Of a stretch of 64,000 bases of DNA, positions 12,201 to 21,832 are shown in pieces (position 1 is the first letter of the stretch; each line of letters starts with the position of its first letter). Below the pieces are notes generated by a model. That model saw only the letters and a list, made by a program, of their open reading frames with translations, was not told where the DNA came from and did no database searches. Made by a program: the position numbers and the translations under genes. The stretch covers positions 1 to 64,000 of the forward strand of contig NZ_CP027707.1 of the NCBI RefSeq assembly GCF_003850345.1, written 5' to 3'. The DNA comes from Pseudomonas chlororaphis subsp. piscium. GTDB lineage: Bacteria; Pseudomonadota; Gammaproteobacteria; Pseudomonadales; Pseudomonadaceae.

Positions 12201-12995
12201 TCAGATGGCCATTTTGTCCGGTGCCGCGGCTACCGGCGGCAGCGAACCCATGTCCCGCTGTGCCTGCTCATTCCAGGCCGCGACCCGGTCGTTGAGCTCG
12301 GCGATGGCCCGTGGTCCGGAGCCTTCGGCGTACATCGGCGCACCGATCACCACGGTGATGGTGCCGGGGTGCCTGACCCAGCCGGTCTTCGGCCAGTATT
12401 TGCCGGCGTTGTGCGCTATCGGCAGCACCGGCAAGTCGGCATTGACCGCCAGGGCGCTGCCGCTGCGGGAGAACTTGCCCATCTGGCCGTAAGGCACCCG
12501 GGTGCCTTCCGGGAAGATCAGTACCCAGACATTGTCCTTGAGCAGCTCGTCGCCTTTGCTGGCGACCTGCTTGAGCGCGGCCTTGGGGTTGTCGCGGTCG
12601 ATGGCGATCGGACGCAGCATGGCCATGGCCCAGCCGAAGAACGGCACATACAGCAGCTCACGCTTGAGCACCTGGCTCAGCGGTTCGAAGTAGGCCGAGA
12701 GAAAGAACGTCTCCCAGGTGCTCTGGTGGTTCGAGACAATCACGCATGGACGCTCGGGGACGTTTTCCGCGCCCTTCACTTCCACGTGGATCTTGAGAAA
12801 CACCTTGGTCAGCCACAACGCGCAGCGGCACCAATAGACGTTGATAAAGCGATAGCGCGCCTTGAACGGCAGGAAGGGCGCGATAAAAAAGCTCAGGGAG
12901 CACCACAGCAACGAACTGGTGCCCAGCAGCAGGTAAAAGAAGAAGGTTCTGATTGCCTGCAGGATCGACATAGCGGCGTTTACCGTTGCGGGCAT
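12201..12995 (-). CDS. 1-acyl-sn-glycerol-3-phosphate acyltransferase (PlsC family)
   Basis: PlsC-family enzymes acylate lysophosphatidate to phosphatidate at the inner membrane. Residues about 15-45 form membrane segments. The acyltransferase motifs are NHQSTWE, FPEGTR and a downstream VLPIAHNAG block. The first motif is HX4E rather than the more common HX4D. The start at 12995 has a GAGG ribosome-binding site; a second ATG (12971) would remove eight residues. It lies downstream of gmhB in the glyQ-glyS-gmhB-plsC gene run. Confidence 0.9.
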   Translation of the reverse strand: MPATVNAAMSILQAIRTFFFYLLLGTSSLLWCSLSFFIAPFLPFKARYRFINVYWCRCALWLTKVFLKIHVEVKGAENVPERPCVIVSNHQSTWETFFLSAYFEPLSQVLKRELLYVPFFGWAMAMLRPIAIDRDNPKAALKQVASKGDELLKDNVWVLIFPEGTRVPYGQMGKFSRSGSALAVNADLPVLPIAHNAGKYWPKTGWVRHPGTITVVIGAPMYAEGSGPRAIAELNDRVAAWNEQAQRDMGSLPPVAAAPDKMAI

Positions 12996-13056
12996 TGCCC
13001 GCCTCTAAAAAAGCGCACTCCCGAACAGTCCTTGGCCAGGATGTCAGAAGAACTCT

Positions 13057-13590
13057 CTAATTGTGGATAAGTTCAGCGGCAACTGCCGCCAGGTCGTCAA
13101 AAATCAAGGTGCCTACCGGTAGGGTTTTCCCCAGGGTCTTTTCGCCTTTCCCGGTCTTTACCAAAACTGGCTGAGAGTCGACGGCTTTTGCGGCTTCCAG
13201 GTCACCGAGACTGTCGCCCACAAACCATAGACCAGCCAGATCCACTTCGTAGTGCCGGGCAATGGTCTGCAACATGCCGGGCTTGGGTTTGCGGCAGGCG
13301 CAGCCTTCGTCCGGGCCATGGGGGCAGTACACGATGAGGCCGAGTTCGCCGCCCTGCTCGGCCACCAGAGCGCGCAGGCGCTCATGCATGGCGTCGAGGG
13401 TGGCGACATCGTAGTAACCGCGAGCGATGCCCGACTGGTTGGTAGCGACCGCTACCGTCCAGCCGGCCTTGCTCAACTGCGCGATGGCCTCGACCGAGCC
13501 GGGGAGCGGAATCCACTCCTCCACCGATTTGATGTAAGCGTCGGAGTCGTGATTGATCACTCCGTCCCGATCGAGAATCAGCAGTTTCAC
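13057..13590 (-). CDS. gmhB: D-glycero-beta-D-manno-heptose 1,7-bisphosphate 7-phosphatase
   Basis: GmhB removes the 7-phosphate from heptose bisphosphate on the route to ADP-heptose for the LPS inner core. The GTG start at 13590, seven bases after the glyS stop and preceded by AAGG, gives 177 residues, the usual length. HAD motifs are LDRDGVIN at the N-terminus, ATNQSG, KPKPGM and GDSLGDLEAA. A zinc-binding loop CPHGPDEGCAC is characteristic of GmhB. The last codons contain a DnaA box (13062-13070). Confidence 0.95.
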   Translation of the reverse strand: MKLLILDRDGVINHDSDAYIKSVEEWIPLPGSVEAIAQLSKAGWTVAVATNQSGIARGYYDVATLDAMHERLRALVAEQGGELGLIVYCPHGPDEGCACRKPKPGMLQTIARHYEVDLAGLWFVGDSLGDLEAAKAVDSQPVLVKTGKGEKTLGKTLPVGTLIFDDLAAVAAELIHN

Positions 13591-13597
13591 GTACGCC

Positions 13598-15652
13598 TTA
13601 CCCCAGCAACGAGATGTCGGCGACACCGAGGAACAGACCCCGCAGACGTGCCAGCAGCGCGTAGCGGTTGGCCCGCACATTGGCGTCTTCGGCGTTGACC
13701 ATCACCTTCTCGAAGAAGGCGTCGACCGGCTCGCGCAGGGCGGCCAGGCGGGCCAGGGTCTCGCTGTACTGACGTGCCGCGGCCATTGGCTGCACGGCCT
13801 GGTCCGCTTGCTGGATCGCCGAGTACAGGGAGAACTCGTTGGCGTTGTCGAAGTACTTGGCTTCCACGGTGGTCGGCACGTTGCCTTCGACCTTGCTCAG
13901 CAGGTTCGAGACGCGCTTGTTCACCGCGGCCAGCGCGGCGGCTTCCGGCAGCTTGCGGAAGGCCTGCACGGCCTGAACGCGCTGGTCGAAGTCCAGGGCC
14001 GAACCCGGCTTCAGGGCACGGACCGACAGGTAGGTGGCGACATCCACGCCTTCGTCTTCGTAACGGGCACGCAGACGGTCGAAGATGAACTCCAGGACCT
14101 GATCGGCCAGGCCGGCGCTCTTGACCTTGCCGCCGAACGCGCTGACGGCGAACGCCACGGCTTCGGTCAGGTCCAGGTCGAGCTTCTTGTCGATCAGGAT
14201 GCGCAGCACGCCCAGCGCGGCACGACGCAGCGCGTACGGGTCCTTGCTGCCGGTTGGCAGCATGCCGATGCCGAAGATGCCGACCAGGGTGTCGAGCTTG
14301 TCGGCGATGGCCACGGCGGCACCGGTGACGGTGCTTGGCAGCTCGGCGCCGGCGCCGCGCGGCATGTACTGCTCGTTCAGCGCCAGGGCGACGTCTTCCG
14401 GCTCGCCGTCATTGAGGGCGTAGTAGTAACCGGCGATACCTTGCATTTCCGGGAACTCGCCGACCATTTCGGTGGCCAGGTCGCACTTCGACAGCAAGCC
14501 CGCGCGCGCGGCACGCTGGGCGTCGCCGCCGATGCGCGGGGCGATGAACGCGGCCAGTTTCGAGACGCGCTCGGCCTTGTCGTAGACGCTGCCCAGCTTC
14601 TCCTGGAACACCACGTTCTGCAGGCGCAGGTTGAAGTCTTCGAGCTTCTGTTTCTTGTCCTGCTTGAAGAAGAACTCGGCGTCGGTCAGGCGTGGGCGAA
14701 CGACTTTCTCGTTGCCCTCGATGATCTGGCGCGGGTCCTTGCTTTCGATGTTGGCCACGGTGATGAAACGCGGCAGCAGCTTGCCGTCGACGTCCAGCAG
14801 GCAGAAGTATTTCTGGTTGTCCTGCATGGTGGTGATCAGGGCTTCCTGCGGTACTTCGAGGAAACGCTCCTCGAACGAGCACACCAGCGGCACTGGCCAT
14901 TCCACCAGGGCGGTCACTTCGTCCAGCAAATCGGCTGGAACGATGGCAGTACCTTCCTGCAGGCGCGCCAGTTCTTCGGTGCGCTTGCTGATCAGTTCGC
15001 GACGCTCGTTGGCGTCGGCCAGCACGTAGGCGGCACGCAGGTCGTCCAGGTAGTTGGCCGGCGAGGTGATGCGCACGCTTTCCGGGTGATGGAAGCGGTG
15101 ACCACGGGAGTCGCGACCGGCTTTTTGGGCGAGGATGGTGCAGTCGATGACCTGGTCACCGAGCAGCATCACCAGCCATTGGGTCGGACGCACGAACTCT
15201 TCCTTGCGCGCGGCCCAACGCATGCGTTTCGGAATTGGCAGGTCGTTCAGCGAGTCTTCGACGATGGTCGGCAGCAGGCTGGTGGTCGGCTTGCCCTTGA
15301 TGCTCTGGCTGTAGCGCAGCTTCGGCCCGCTCTGGTCGATTTCGCTCAGGTCCACGCCACATTTCTTGGCGAAGCCCAGGGCGGCCTGGGTCGGGTTGCC
15401 TTCGGCGTCGAAGGCGGCCTGGCGCGGCGGGCCGTCGAGGTTGATGCTGCGATCCGGCTGCTGGGTGGCCAGGCCACTGATCAGCACTGCCAGGCGGCGT
15501 GGCGCGGCGTAGACATGCTTGGCCTCGAAGTTCAGGCCGGCGGCCTGCAGGCCTTTTTCGATACCGCCCAGGAAGGCTTCGGCCAGGGTGTTCAGGGCTT
15601 TGGGTGGCAGTTCTTCAGTGCCCAGTTCAACCAGAAAATCTTGCGCACTCAT
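13598..15652 (-). CDS. glyS: Glycyl-tRNA synthetase beta subunit
   Basis: This is the large subunit of the alpha2-beta2 bacterial glycyl-tRNA synthetase, involved in tRNA(Gly) recognition. The 684-residue product starts [20 protein letters not shown], typical of GlyS, and has the family's usual length. Its start overlaps the glyQ stop by 4 bp (ATGA), indicating translational coupling of the two subunits, and gmhB follows 7 bp downstream. Confidence 0.98.
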   Translation of the reverse strand: MSAQDFLVELGTEELPPKALNTLAEAFLGGIEKGLQAAGLNFEAKHVYAAPRRLAVLISGLATQQPDRSINLDGPPRQAAFDAEGNPTQAALGFAKKCGVDLSEIDQSGPKLRYSQSIKGKPTTSLLPTIVEDSLNDLPIPKRMRWAARKEEFVRPTQWLVMLLGDQVIDCTILAQKAGRDSRGHRFHHPESVRITSPANYLDDLRAAYVLADANERRELISKRTEELARLQEGTAIVPADLLDEVTALVEWPVPLVCSFEERFLEVPQEALITTMQDNQKYFCLLDVDGKLLPRFITVANIESKDPRQIIEGNEKVVRPRLTDAEFFFKQDKKQKLEDFNLRLQNVVFQEKLGSVYDKAERVSKLAAFIAPRIGGDAQRAARAGLLSKCDLATEMVGEFPEMQGIAGYYYALNDGEPEDVALALNEQYMPRGAGAELPSTVTGAAVAIADKLDTLVGIFGIGMLPTGSKDPYALRRAALGVLRILIDKKLDLDLTEAVAFAVSAFGGKVKSAGLADQVLEFIFDRLRARYEDEGVDVATYLSVRALKPGSALDFDQRVQAVQAFRKLPEAAALAAVNKRVSNLLSKVEGNVPTTVEAKYFDNANEFSLYSAIQQADQAVQPMAAARQYSETLARLAALREPVDAFFEKVMVNAEDANVRANRYALLARLRGLFLGVADISLLG

Positions 15653-16602
15653 TGTGCCGCCTCCAACTTAGCCAACACTTCATCACGCAGGTCCGGGGTT
15701 GCCATCGGGAAGCCCAGCTTGGCGCGGGCCAGCAGGTAGGCTTGCGCAACGGAACGCGCCAGGGTGCGCACACGCAGGATGTACTGCTGACGCGCGGTCA
15801 CGGAGATCGCGCGACGGGCATCCAGCAGGTTGAAGGTGTGCGAGGCCTTGAGGACCATTTCATAGCTCGGCAGCGGCAGCGGCTGGTCCAGCTCGATCAG
15901 GCGCTTGGCTTCGCTTTCGTAGAAATCGAACAGTTCGAACAGCTTCTCGACGTTGGCGTGTTCGAAGTTGTAGGTCGACTGCTCCACTTCGTTCTGGTGG
16001 AACACGTCGCCGTAGGTCACCTTGCCGAACGGACCGTCGGCCCAGACCAGGTCGTAGACCGAATCCACACCCTGCAGGTACATGGCCAGGCGTTCCAGGC
16101 CGTAGGTGATCTCGCCGGTCACCGGGTAGCACTCGATGCCACCGGCTTGCTGGAAGTAGGTGAACTGAGTCACTTCCATGCCGTTGAGCCAGACTTCCCA
16201 GCCCAGGCCCCAGGCGCCGAGGGTCGGCGATTCCCAGTTGTCTTCGACGAAACGGATGTCGTGTACCAGAGGGTCGAGGCCGACGTGCTTGAGCGAGCCC
16301 AGGTACAGCTCCTGGAAGTTTTCCGGGTTCGGCTTCAAGACCACCTGGAACTGGTAGTAGTGCTGCAGACGGTTCGGGTTTTCGCCGTAGCGGCCGTCAG
16401 TCGGGCGACGACTGGGCTGCACATAAGCGGCGTTCCAGGTTTCCGGGCCGATGGCGCGCAGGAACGTGGCGGTATGGAAAGTGCCGGCGCCTACTTCCAT
16501 ATCGTAGGGCTGAAGTACCACACAACCTTGCTCGGCCCAGTATTGCTGGAGGGCGAGGATCAAGTCTTGGAAGGTACGCACGGCTGGCGTAGGCTGGCTC
16601 AC
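15649..16602 (-). CDS. glyQ: Glycyl-tRNA synthetase alpha subunit
   Basis: This is the catalytic class II aminoacyl-tRNA synthetase subunit that activates glycine. I chose the GTG at 16602 (317 residues) because AGGTGA precedes it by 5 bp; an upstream in-frame GTG at 16611 lies inside that ribosome-binding site. The sequence from [23 protein letters not shown] through [19 protein letters not shown] to the C-terminus is highly typical. It heads the leftward gene run glyQ-glyS-gmhB-plsC and diverges from tag. Confidence 0.98.
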   Translation of the reverse strand: MSQPTPAVRTFQDLILALQQYWAEQGCVVLQPYDMEVGAGTFHTATFLRAIGPETWNAAYVQPSRRPTDGRYGENPNRLQHYYQFQVVLKPNPENFQELYLGSLKHVGLDPLVHDIRFVEDNWESPTLGAWGLGWEVWLNGMEVTQFTYFQQAGGIECYPVTGEITYGLERLAMYLQGVDSVYDLVWADGPFGKVTYGDVFHQNEVEQSTYNFEHANVEKLFELFDFYESEAKRLIELDQPLPLPSYEMVLKASHTFNLLDARRAISVTARQQYILRVRTLARSVAQAYLLARAKLGFPMATPDLRDEVLAKLEAAQ

Positions 16603-16683
16603 GAAATTCACCTGTTACTTGGGCTGCGATTTAAAGAGCGGGAGTATACCCGATTCAGTTGTGCGCACGCCCACTGGAGCCTT

Positions 16684-17247
16684 ATGCCACGCTGCTTTTG
16701 GTGCAACGAAGATCCCCTGTACATGGCGTACCACGATCAGGAGTGGGGCGTGCCGCTACGCGATGCGCAGCGTTTGTTCGAGTTGTTATTGCTCGAAGGG
16801 TTCCAGGCCGGCCTGTCCTGGATCACCGTCCTGAAGAAGCGCGAGCGTTATCGCCAGGTGCTGTTCGGCTTCGATGTGCAGCGCGTGGCGCAGATGAGCG
16901 ATGCACAAATCGACGAGTTGATGCTCGATCCCGGGATCATCCGCAACCGCCTGAAACTCGCTGCCGCCCGGCGTAACGCCCAGGCCTGGATGGCGCTGGA
17001 GGACCCGGTGGAATTCCTCTGGTCGTTCGTCGGCGGGGTGCCCAGGGTCAATCATTTCAAGGACCGCAGCGAGGTCCCGGCGGTGACTCCAGAGGCCGAG
17101 GCGATGAGCAAGGGCCTGAAAAAGGCCGGCTTCACCTTTGTCGGCCCGACCATCTGTTATGCGCTGATGCAGGCTTCGGGCATGGTGATGGATCACACTC
17201 AGGACTGCGATCGCTACGCCATCCTGGCAAACGGGCGGTTAGAATAA
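16684..17247 (+). CDS. tag: DNA-3-methyladenine glycosylase I
   Basis: Tag excises 3-methyladenine from alkylated DNA in base-excision repair. The ATG at 16684, preceded by GGAG, gives 187 residues. Zinc ligands Cys4 and His17 and a C-terminal His171/Cys175 pair match the zinc-snap motif, and Glu38 in LLEGFQAGLSW is the base-binding glutamate. A much longer open frame upstream on this strand is only the shadow of glyQ. htrB1 begins 44 bp later. Confidence 0.96.
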   Translation: MPRCFWCNEDPLYMAYHDQEWGVPLRDAQRLFELLLLEGFQAGLSWITVLKKRERYRQVLFGFDVQRVAQMSDAQIDELMLDPGIIRNRLKLAAARRNAQAWMALEDPVEFLWSFVGGVPRVNHFKDRSEVPAVTPEAEAMSKGLKKAGFTFVGPTICYALMQASGMVMDHTQDCDRYAILANGRLE

Positions 17248-17290
17248 CCGGCTTGCGACAAGGTTCATGACCCGGATATCAGGAGTCACC

Positions 17291-17299
17291 TGTGGATAA
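17291..17299. promoter_or_regulatory. DnaA box overlapping the htrB1 start codon
   Basis: TGTGGATAA is a perfect consensus box whose second to fourth bases are the GTG start codon of htrB1. It is read directly. Occupancy by DnaA could in principle affect expression, but this is speculative. Confidence 0.6.
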
Positions 17300-18179
17300 G
17301 TTTAAAGGCGCCCTGCTGGTAGGCGCTCTGCGATTGTTTGCCCTGCTGCCCTGGCGCGCGGTGCAGGCGGTCGGTTCGGCCATCGGCTGGATCATGTGGA
17401 AGACCCCCAACCGTTCCCGCGATGTGGTGCGGATCAACCTGGCCAAGTGCTTTCCGCAGATGGACGCCGCCGAACGCGAGCGTTTAGTGGGACAGAGCCT
17501 GAAAGACATCGGCAAGTCCCTGACCGAAAGCGCCTGCGCCTGGATCTGGCCGGCCGAGCGCTCGATCGCCCTGGTGCATGAAGTCGAGGGCCTCGAGGTG
17601 CTGCAAGAGGCACTGGCGTCGGGCAAGGGCGTGGTCGGCATCACCAGCCACCTGGGCAACTGGGAAGTGCTCAACCATTTCTATTGCAGCCAGTGCAAAC
17701 CGATCATTTTCTACCGCCCTCCGAAGCTCAAGGCGGTGGACGAACTGCTGCGCAAGCAGCGGGTCCAGCTGGGCAACCGCGTGGCGGCCTCGACCAAGGA
17801 AGGCATCCTCAGCGTCATCAAGGAAGTGCGCAAAGGTGGTGCGGTGGGCATTCCCGCCGACCCGGAACCGGCCGAATCCGCCGGGATCTTCGTGCCCTTC
17901 TTCGCCACCAAGGCGCTGACCAGCAAGTTCGTGCCGAACATGCTCGCCGGCGGCAAAGCGGTCGGGGTGTTCCTGCATGCGCTGCGCCTGCCCGACGGTT
18001 CGGGCTACAAGGTAATCCTCGAAGCCGCGCCGGATGCGATGTACAGCACCGATACCGAGACCTCCTGCGCGGCGATGAGCCAGGTGGTCGAGCGCTATGT
18101 ACGGGCTTATCCGAGCCAGTACATGTGGAGCATGAAGCGTTTCAAGAAACGTCCGGCCGGCGAAGAACGCTGGTACTGA
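17292..18179 (+). CDS. htrB1: Lipid A acyltransferase (LpxL/HtrB family)
   Basis: This inner-membrane enzyme adds a secondary laurate-type chain to lipid A. The 295-residue protein has an N-terminal membrane helix, the catalytic HX4E motif in SHLGNWE, and conserved RPPK and downstream ADPEPA segments. Position between tag and a PilZ gene matches PA0011 of P. aeruginosa, described as HtrB1. The start codon is GTG after AGGAG. A perfect DnaA box (17291-17299) overlaps the start codon itself. Confidence 0.92.
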   Translation: MDKFKGALLVGALRLFALLPWRAVQAVGSAIGWIMWKTPNRSRDVVRINLAKCFPQMDAAERERLVGQSLKDIGKSLTESACAWIWPAERSIALVHEVEGLEVLQEALASGKGVVGITSHLGNWEVLNHFYCSQCKPIIFYRPPKLKAVDELLRKQRVQLGNRVAASTKEGILSVIKEVRKGGAVGIPADPEPAESAGIFVPFFATKALTSKFVPNMLAGGKAVGVFLHALRLPDGSGYKVILEAAPDAMYSTDTETSCAAMSQVVERYVRAYPSQYMWSMKRFKKRPAGEERWY

Positions 18180-18194
18180 CCGCCTGGCACGATC

Positions 18195-18226
18195 TGTGGA
18201 TAACCTTTGGCCCAAGGTTATCCACA
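18195..18226. promoter_or_regulatory. Inverted pair of DnaA boxes with 13-bp perfect arms
   Basis: TGTGGATAACCTT (18195-18207) and AAGGTTATCCACA (18214-18226) are perfect inverted arms around TGGCCC. Each arm is a DnaA box plus four extra bases. The site lies between htrB1 and the PilZ gene. It could be a DnaA-binding site or a hairpin; there is no T run for termination. Confidence 0.75.
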
Positions 18227-18249
18227 AAGGCTGAAGCAGAGCACAGCAT

Positions 18250-18489
18250 ATGCCCGATTCGCGCAAATCCCTGAGGATCAAGATCCAGCACGAAAGCTTC
18301 GGCGAATGCCTGGGCCAGACGCGCAACCTGTCTGCCAGTGGGGTGTACGTCCAGCACCCTGCATTGGCGGCGCTGCCCAAGGGCGCGGTGGTTTACGGCC
18401 AGGTGCAAGGCCTGCCGATGAGCGCCCCGCGAGTGAAGATGGAGGTGGTGCTGGTGGACGCCGAGGGGATCGGCCTGCGTTATCTCTGA
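18250..18489 (+). CDS. PilZ-domain protein
   Basis: This single-domain 79-residue protein has both c-di-GMP-binding motifs: RKSLR (RxxxR, residues 5-9) and NLSASG ((D/N)xSxxG, residues 26-31). It therefore probably binds c-di-GMP and acts as a small receptor. Position after htrB1 matches PA0012. The output is not evident. The inverted DnaA-box pair lies in its leader, and a repeat bounded by 15-bp inverted arms follows its stop. Confidence 0.9.
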   Translation: MPDSRKSLRIKIQHESFGECLGQTRNLSASGVYVQHPALAALPKGAVVYGQVQGLPMSAPRVKMEVVLVDAEGIGLRYL

Positions 18490-18499
18490 CCCTGTCTCT

Positions 18500-18644
18500 G
18501 TAGCCGCTGCCGAGCTTGCGAGGTTGCGTACGAGGACGCAGTCCTCGCTAAACCTGCGCACCAGGATTGTCTGGCGGATTGCGGCGCCTGGTTTTACGAC
18601 CGCTTCGCGGTCGATCGCAGCCTCGCTCACTCGGCAGCGGCTAC
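18500..18644. repeat. 145-bp element bounded by 15-bp inverted repeats
   Basis: GTAGCCGCTGCCGAG (18500-18514) is matched perfectly in inverse at 18630-18644. Internal parts also show dyads (ACCGCTTCGCGGT near 18599). The end sequence resembles a second class of Pseudomonas intergenic repeat, of which a fragment is near 41104-41142 (TAGCCGCTGCCGCAGG). It fills the gap between convergent pilZ and TPR genes. Confidence 0.7.
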
Positions 18645-18646
18645 GG

Positions 18647-18964
18647 TCAGCCTTTGGTCTGGCGCTCGAGCTTCTTGAGAAACACCGTCATTTCCTTTTC
18701 CGCCTGCTTGTCGCCATGCCCGCGGGCTGCTTCCAGGCCCTGTTCCCAGGCCTGGCGCGCCGCCGGATAGTCCTCCAGCCCCTGGTAAGCCTTGCCCAGC
18801 AGCTTCCACGCCGCCGAATACTTGGGGTCGAAACCGACGCAGCGTTGCAGGTGCTCGGCGGCTTTGGCGTATTCGTGCAGATCCAGATACCCCTTGCCCA
18901 GGCCGAAGCGCAGCAGCGAGTTATCCATGCCCTTGGCGAGCATTTTTTCCAGGGATTCGAGCAT
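18647..18964 (-). CDS. Small tetratricopeptide-repeat protein
   Basis: The start MLESLEKMLAKGMDN at 18964, preceded by GAGGTG, gives 105 residues; an upstream in-frame start lies in REP sequence and is unlikely. Two to three TPR-like helical pairs are visible (YAKAAEHLQRCVGFDPKYSAAWKLLGKAYQ and following). No signal peptide is seen. TPR proteins scaffold protein interactions; the partner is unknown. The gene corresponds in position to PA0015. Confidence 0.85.
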   Translation of the reverse strand: MLESLEKMLAKGMDNSLLRFGLGKGYLDLHEYAKAAEHLQRCVGFDPKYSAAWKLLGKAYQGLEDYPAARQAWEQGLEAARGHGDKQAEKEMTVFLKKLERQTKG

Positions 18965-19001
18965 GGGACACCTCGAGATAAGGGGAATCAGTGGGATCGC
19001 T

Positions 19002-19078
19002 ATCGCGGGCAAGCCGGATCGCCGCCCGCTCGCTCCTACAAGATTACGCGGACCGTAGGAGCGAGGCTTGCCCGCGAT
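19002..19078. repeat. REP pair (REPIN)
   Basis: A long-form REP (19002-19040) and an inverted short-form copy ending GCGAGGCTTGCCCGCGAT (19055-19078) flank 14 bp. Arms are imperfect because the first carries an extra GGATCGCCGCCCG segment. Confidence 0.88.
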
Positions 19079-19108
19079 GACGCCAGGACCAACGACGCAG
19101 ATTGCGGG

Positions 19109-20482
19109 TCAGAAGAAGCTCAACCCCACGTGGAACAGCTTCTCCACATCGCGGATATGTTTTTTATCCACAAGGAACAGAATCACGTGGTCGCCGGCCT
19201 CTATCACCGTGTCGTCGTGGGCGATCAGCACTTCCTCGTCTCGGATGATCGCACCGATGGTGGTGCCTGGCGGCAGCGTGATGTCCTCGATGGCGCGGCC
19301 GATCACCTTGCTCGATTTGGCGTCGCCATGGGCAATCGCCTCGATGGCTTCCGCCGCGCCACGGCGCAGCGAGTGCACGCTGACGATATCGCCACGGCGC
19401 ACGTGGGCCAGTAGGGTGCCGATGGTGGCCAGCTGCGGGCTGATGGCGATGTCGATATCGCCGCCCTGGATCAGGTCGACATAGGCCGGGTTGTTGATGA
19501 TGGTCATCACCTTCTTGGCCCCCAGGCGCTTGGCCAGGAGCGAGGACATGATGTTGGCCTCGTCGTCGTTGGTCAGGGCCAGGAAGATATCGGCGTCGGC
19601 GATATTCTCTTCCATCAGCAGGTCGCGGTCCGAGGCGCTGCCTTGCAGGACCACGGTGCTGTCGAGGTTGTCCGAGAGGTAGCGGCAACGCGCCGGGTTC
19701 ATCTCGATGATCTTCACTTGGTAACGGCTCTCGATGGCTTCGGCCAGGCGTTCGCCGATCTGCCCGCCACCAGCGATGACGATGCGCTTGTAGGACTCGT
19801 CGAGGCGGCGCATCTCGCTCATCACCGCGCGGATGTTGGCCTTGGCGGCGATGAAGAACACTTCGTCGTCGGCCTCGATCACCGTATCGCCCTGGGGCAG
19901 GATCGGCCGGTCACGGCGGAAGATCGCCGCGACGCGGGTGTCGACGTTGGGCATGTGCTCGCGCAGTTGGCGCAGTTGCTGGCCCACCAGCGGCCCGCCG
20001 TAATAGGCCCTGACCGCCACCAACTGGGCCTTGCCTTCGGCGAAGTCGATCACCTGCAGGGCGCCGGGGTGTTCGATCAGGCGCTTGATGTAGTTGGTCA
20101 CCACCTGTTCCGGGCTGATCAGCACGTCGACCGGAATTGCCTCGTTGTCGAACAGGCCGGCACGGGTCAGGTAGGCCGCTTCGCGGACTCGGGCGATCTT
20201 GGTCGGGGTGTGGAACAGGGTGTGGGCGACCTGGCAGGCGACCATGTTGGTTTCGTCGCTGTTGGTCACCGCGACCAGCATGTCGGCATCGTCGGCGCCG
20301 GCCTGGCGCAGCACCGTCGGGAACGAACCGCGGCCCTGTACGGTGCGGATGTCCAGACGGTCGCCGAGATCGCGCAGGCGTTCGCCATCGGTGTCGACTA
20401 CGGTGATGTCGTTGGCTTCGCTGGCCAGATGCTCCGCCAGCGTGCCACCCACCTGCCCTGCTCCGAGGATGATGATCTTCAT
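19109..20482 (-). CDS. trkA: Trk potassium uptake regulatory protein TrkA
   Basis: TrkA is the cytoplasmic NAD-binding RCK subunit that gates Trk potassium channels. The 457 residues contain two Rossmann RCK-N domains, starting [17 protein letters not shown] and (about 230) [15 protein letters not shown], each followed by an RCK-C domain. This tandem layout is characteristic. It lies 24 bp after rsmB and ends the leftward fmt-rsmB-trkA run. A DnaA box (19164-19172) is present in its 3' end. Confidence 0.97.
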   Translation of the reverse strand: MKIIILGAGQVGGTLAEHLASEANDITVVDTDGERLRDLGDRLDIRTVQGRGSFPTVLRQAGADDADMLVAVTNSDETNMVACQVAHTLFHTPTKIARVREAAYLTRAGLFDNEAIPVDVLISPEQVVTNYIKRLIEHPGALQVIDFAEGKAQLVAVRAYYGGPLVGQQLRQLREHMPNVDTRVAAIFRRDRPILPQGDTVIEADDEVFFIAAKANIRAVMSEMRRLDESYKRIVIAGGGQIGERLAEAIESRYQVKIIEMNPARCRYLSDNLDSTVVLQGSASDRDLLMEENIADADIFLALTNDDEANIMSSLLAKRLGAKKVMTIINNPAYVDLIQGGDIDIAISPQLATIGTLLAHVRRGDIVSVHSLRRGAAEAIEAIAHGDAKSSKVIGRAIEDITLPPGTTIGAIIRDEEVLIAHDDTVIEAGDHVILFLVDKKHIRDVEKLFHVGLSFF

Positions 20483-20506
20483 CCAGTCACTCCCTTCGAA
20501 CCTTTC

Positions 20507-21832
20507 TTAACCGCGCGCGGCGGCAATCTTGATCAGCTTGGCGTAGTAGAACCCGTCGTGGCCGCCCTCTTGCGCCAGCAGCTGGCGACCGTGGGGCTGC
20601 TTCAGGCCGGCCGGAGGCTGGCCCAGTTGCCCGGCGATGTCCAGTTCGCGAGCGCCTGGGGTCCGGGCCAGGAAAGCCTCGATCACCTCGGTGTTTTCGG
20701 TCGGCAAGGTCGAGCAGGTGGCGTACAGCAGGATGCCGCCGACTTCCAGGGTCGACCACATGGCGTCCAGCAGTTCGCCTTGCAGGGTGGCCAAGGCGGC
20801 GATGTCATCGGCCTGACGGGTGAGCTTGATATCCGGATGGCGACGGATCACCCCGGTGGCCGAACACGGCGCGTCCAGCAGGATGCGCTGGAACGGTTTG
20901 CCGTCCCACCAGGCGGCAGTGTCGCGGCCGTCGGCGGCGATCAGCTCGGCGCTCAGGCCCAAGCGGTCGAGGTTCTCCTGGACACGTACCAGGCGCTTGG
21001 CTTCCAGGTCCACCGCGACCACGCCGGCCAGCGCGGGCTCGACTTCGAGGATGTGGCAGGTCTTGCCGCCAGGCGCGCAGCAGGCGTCCAGCACCCGTTG
21101 TCCCGGCGCCAGCTCCAGCAGCTCGGCGGCCAGTTGCGCCGCCTCGTCCTGCACGCTGATCCAGCCTTCGGCGAAGCCCGGCAGGCTGCGCACGTCGGCG
21201 GCTTCATCGAGGACGATGCCGTCCTGGCTGTAGACGCAAGGCTTGGCGGCGACGCCGGCCTCGCTCAGCAGTTGGAGGTAGGCGGCGCGGGAATGATGGC
21301 GGCGGTTGACCCGCAGGATCATCGGCGGGTGGGCGTTGTTGGCGGCGCAGATGGCTTCCCATTGCTCGGGCCAGAACGCCTTGAGGGACTTTTGCAGCCA
21401 GCGCGGATGGGCGGTACGCACCACCGGGTCGCGCTCCAGCTCGGCGAACAGCGCTTCGCTCTCGCGTTGGGCGCGGCGCAGCACAGCATTGATCAGCGCC
21501 TTGGCCCAGGGCTTTTTCAGCTTGTCGGCGCAGCCCACGGTTTCGCCGATGGCGGCGTGCGCCGGGACGCGGGTGTAGAGCAATTGATAGAGGCCCACCA
21601 GCAGCAGCGCCTCGACATCGGCATCGGCCGTCTTGAACGGCTTCTGCAACAGCTTGGCCGCCAGCGCCGTCAGCCGGGGCTGCCAGCGCGCGGTGCCGAA
21701 AGCCAGGTCCTGGGTGAAGCCGCGATCGCGTACTTCGACCTTGTCCAGCAGGGTCGGCAGCGAGCTGTTGAGCGAGGCCTTGCCATTGAGGACCGAGGTC
21801 AGGGCCTTGGCGGCGGCCAGACGCGGGTTCAT
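20507..21832 (-). CDS. rsmB: 16S rRNA (cytosine-967-C5)-methyltransferase RsmB
   Basis: RsmB (Sun, Fmu) methylates C967 of 16S rRNA using S-adenosylmethionine. The start [17 protein letters not shown] at 21832 gives 441 residues; its ATGA overlaps the fmt stop by 4 bp. An N-terminal NusB-like RNA-binding domain is followed by the Rossmann methyltransferase with [27 protein letters not shown] and the catalytic-cysteine motif YATCST. It is co-transcribed with fmt and trkA. Confidence 0.97.
   Translation of the reverse strand: MNPRLAAAKALTSVLNGKASLNSSLPTLLDKVEVRDRGFTQDLAFGTARWQPRLTALAAKLLQKPFKTADADVEALLLVGLYQLLYTRVPAHAAIGETVGCADKLKKPWAKALINAVLRRAQRESEALFAELERDPVVRTAHPRWLQKSLKAFWPEQWEAICAANNAHPPMILRVNRRHHSRAAYLQLLSEAGVAAKPCVYSQDGIVLDEAADVRSLPGFAEGWISVQDEAAQLAAELLELAPGQRVLDACCAPGGKTCHILEVEPALAGVVAVDLEAKRLVRVQENLDRLGLSAELIAADGRDTAAWWDGKPFQRILLDAPCSATGVIRRHPDIKLTRQADDIAALATLQGELLDAMWSTLEVGGILLYATCSTLPTENTEVIEAFLARTPGARELDIAGQLGQPPAGLKQPHGRQLLAQEGGHDGFYYAKLIKIAAARG

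Noticed and set aside
12780..12790. TTCCACGTGGA, partial parS-like core in plsC
   Set aside because: The outer bases required for the palindrome are missing; likely chance or a very weak site.
13553..15739. 728-codon plus-strand frame opposite glyS
   Set aside because: Antisense shadow of glyS; no start signal or domain.
19126..19137. CCACGTGGAACA half parS-like match in trkA
   Set aside because: Only one half plus the centre matches. It might be a degenerate site but cannot be called.
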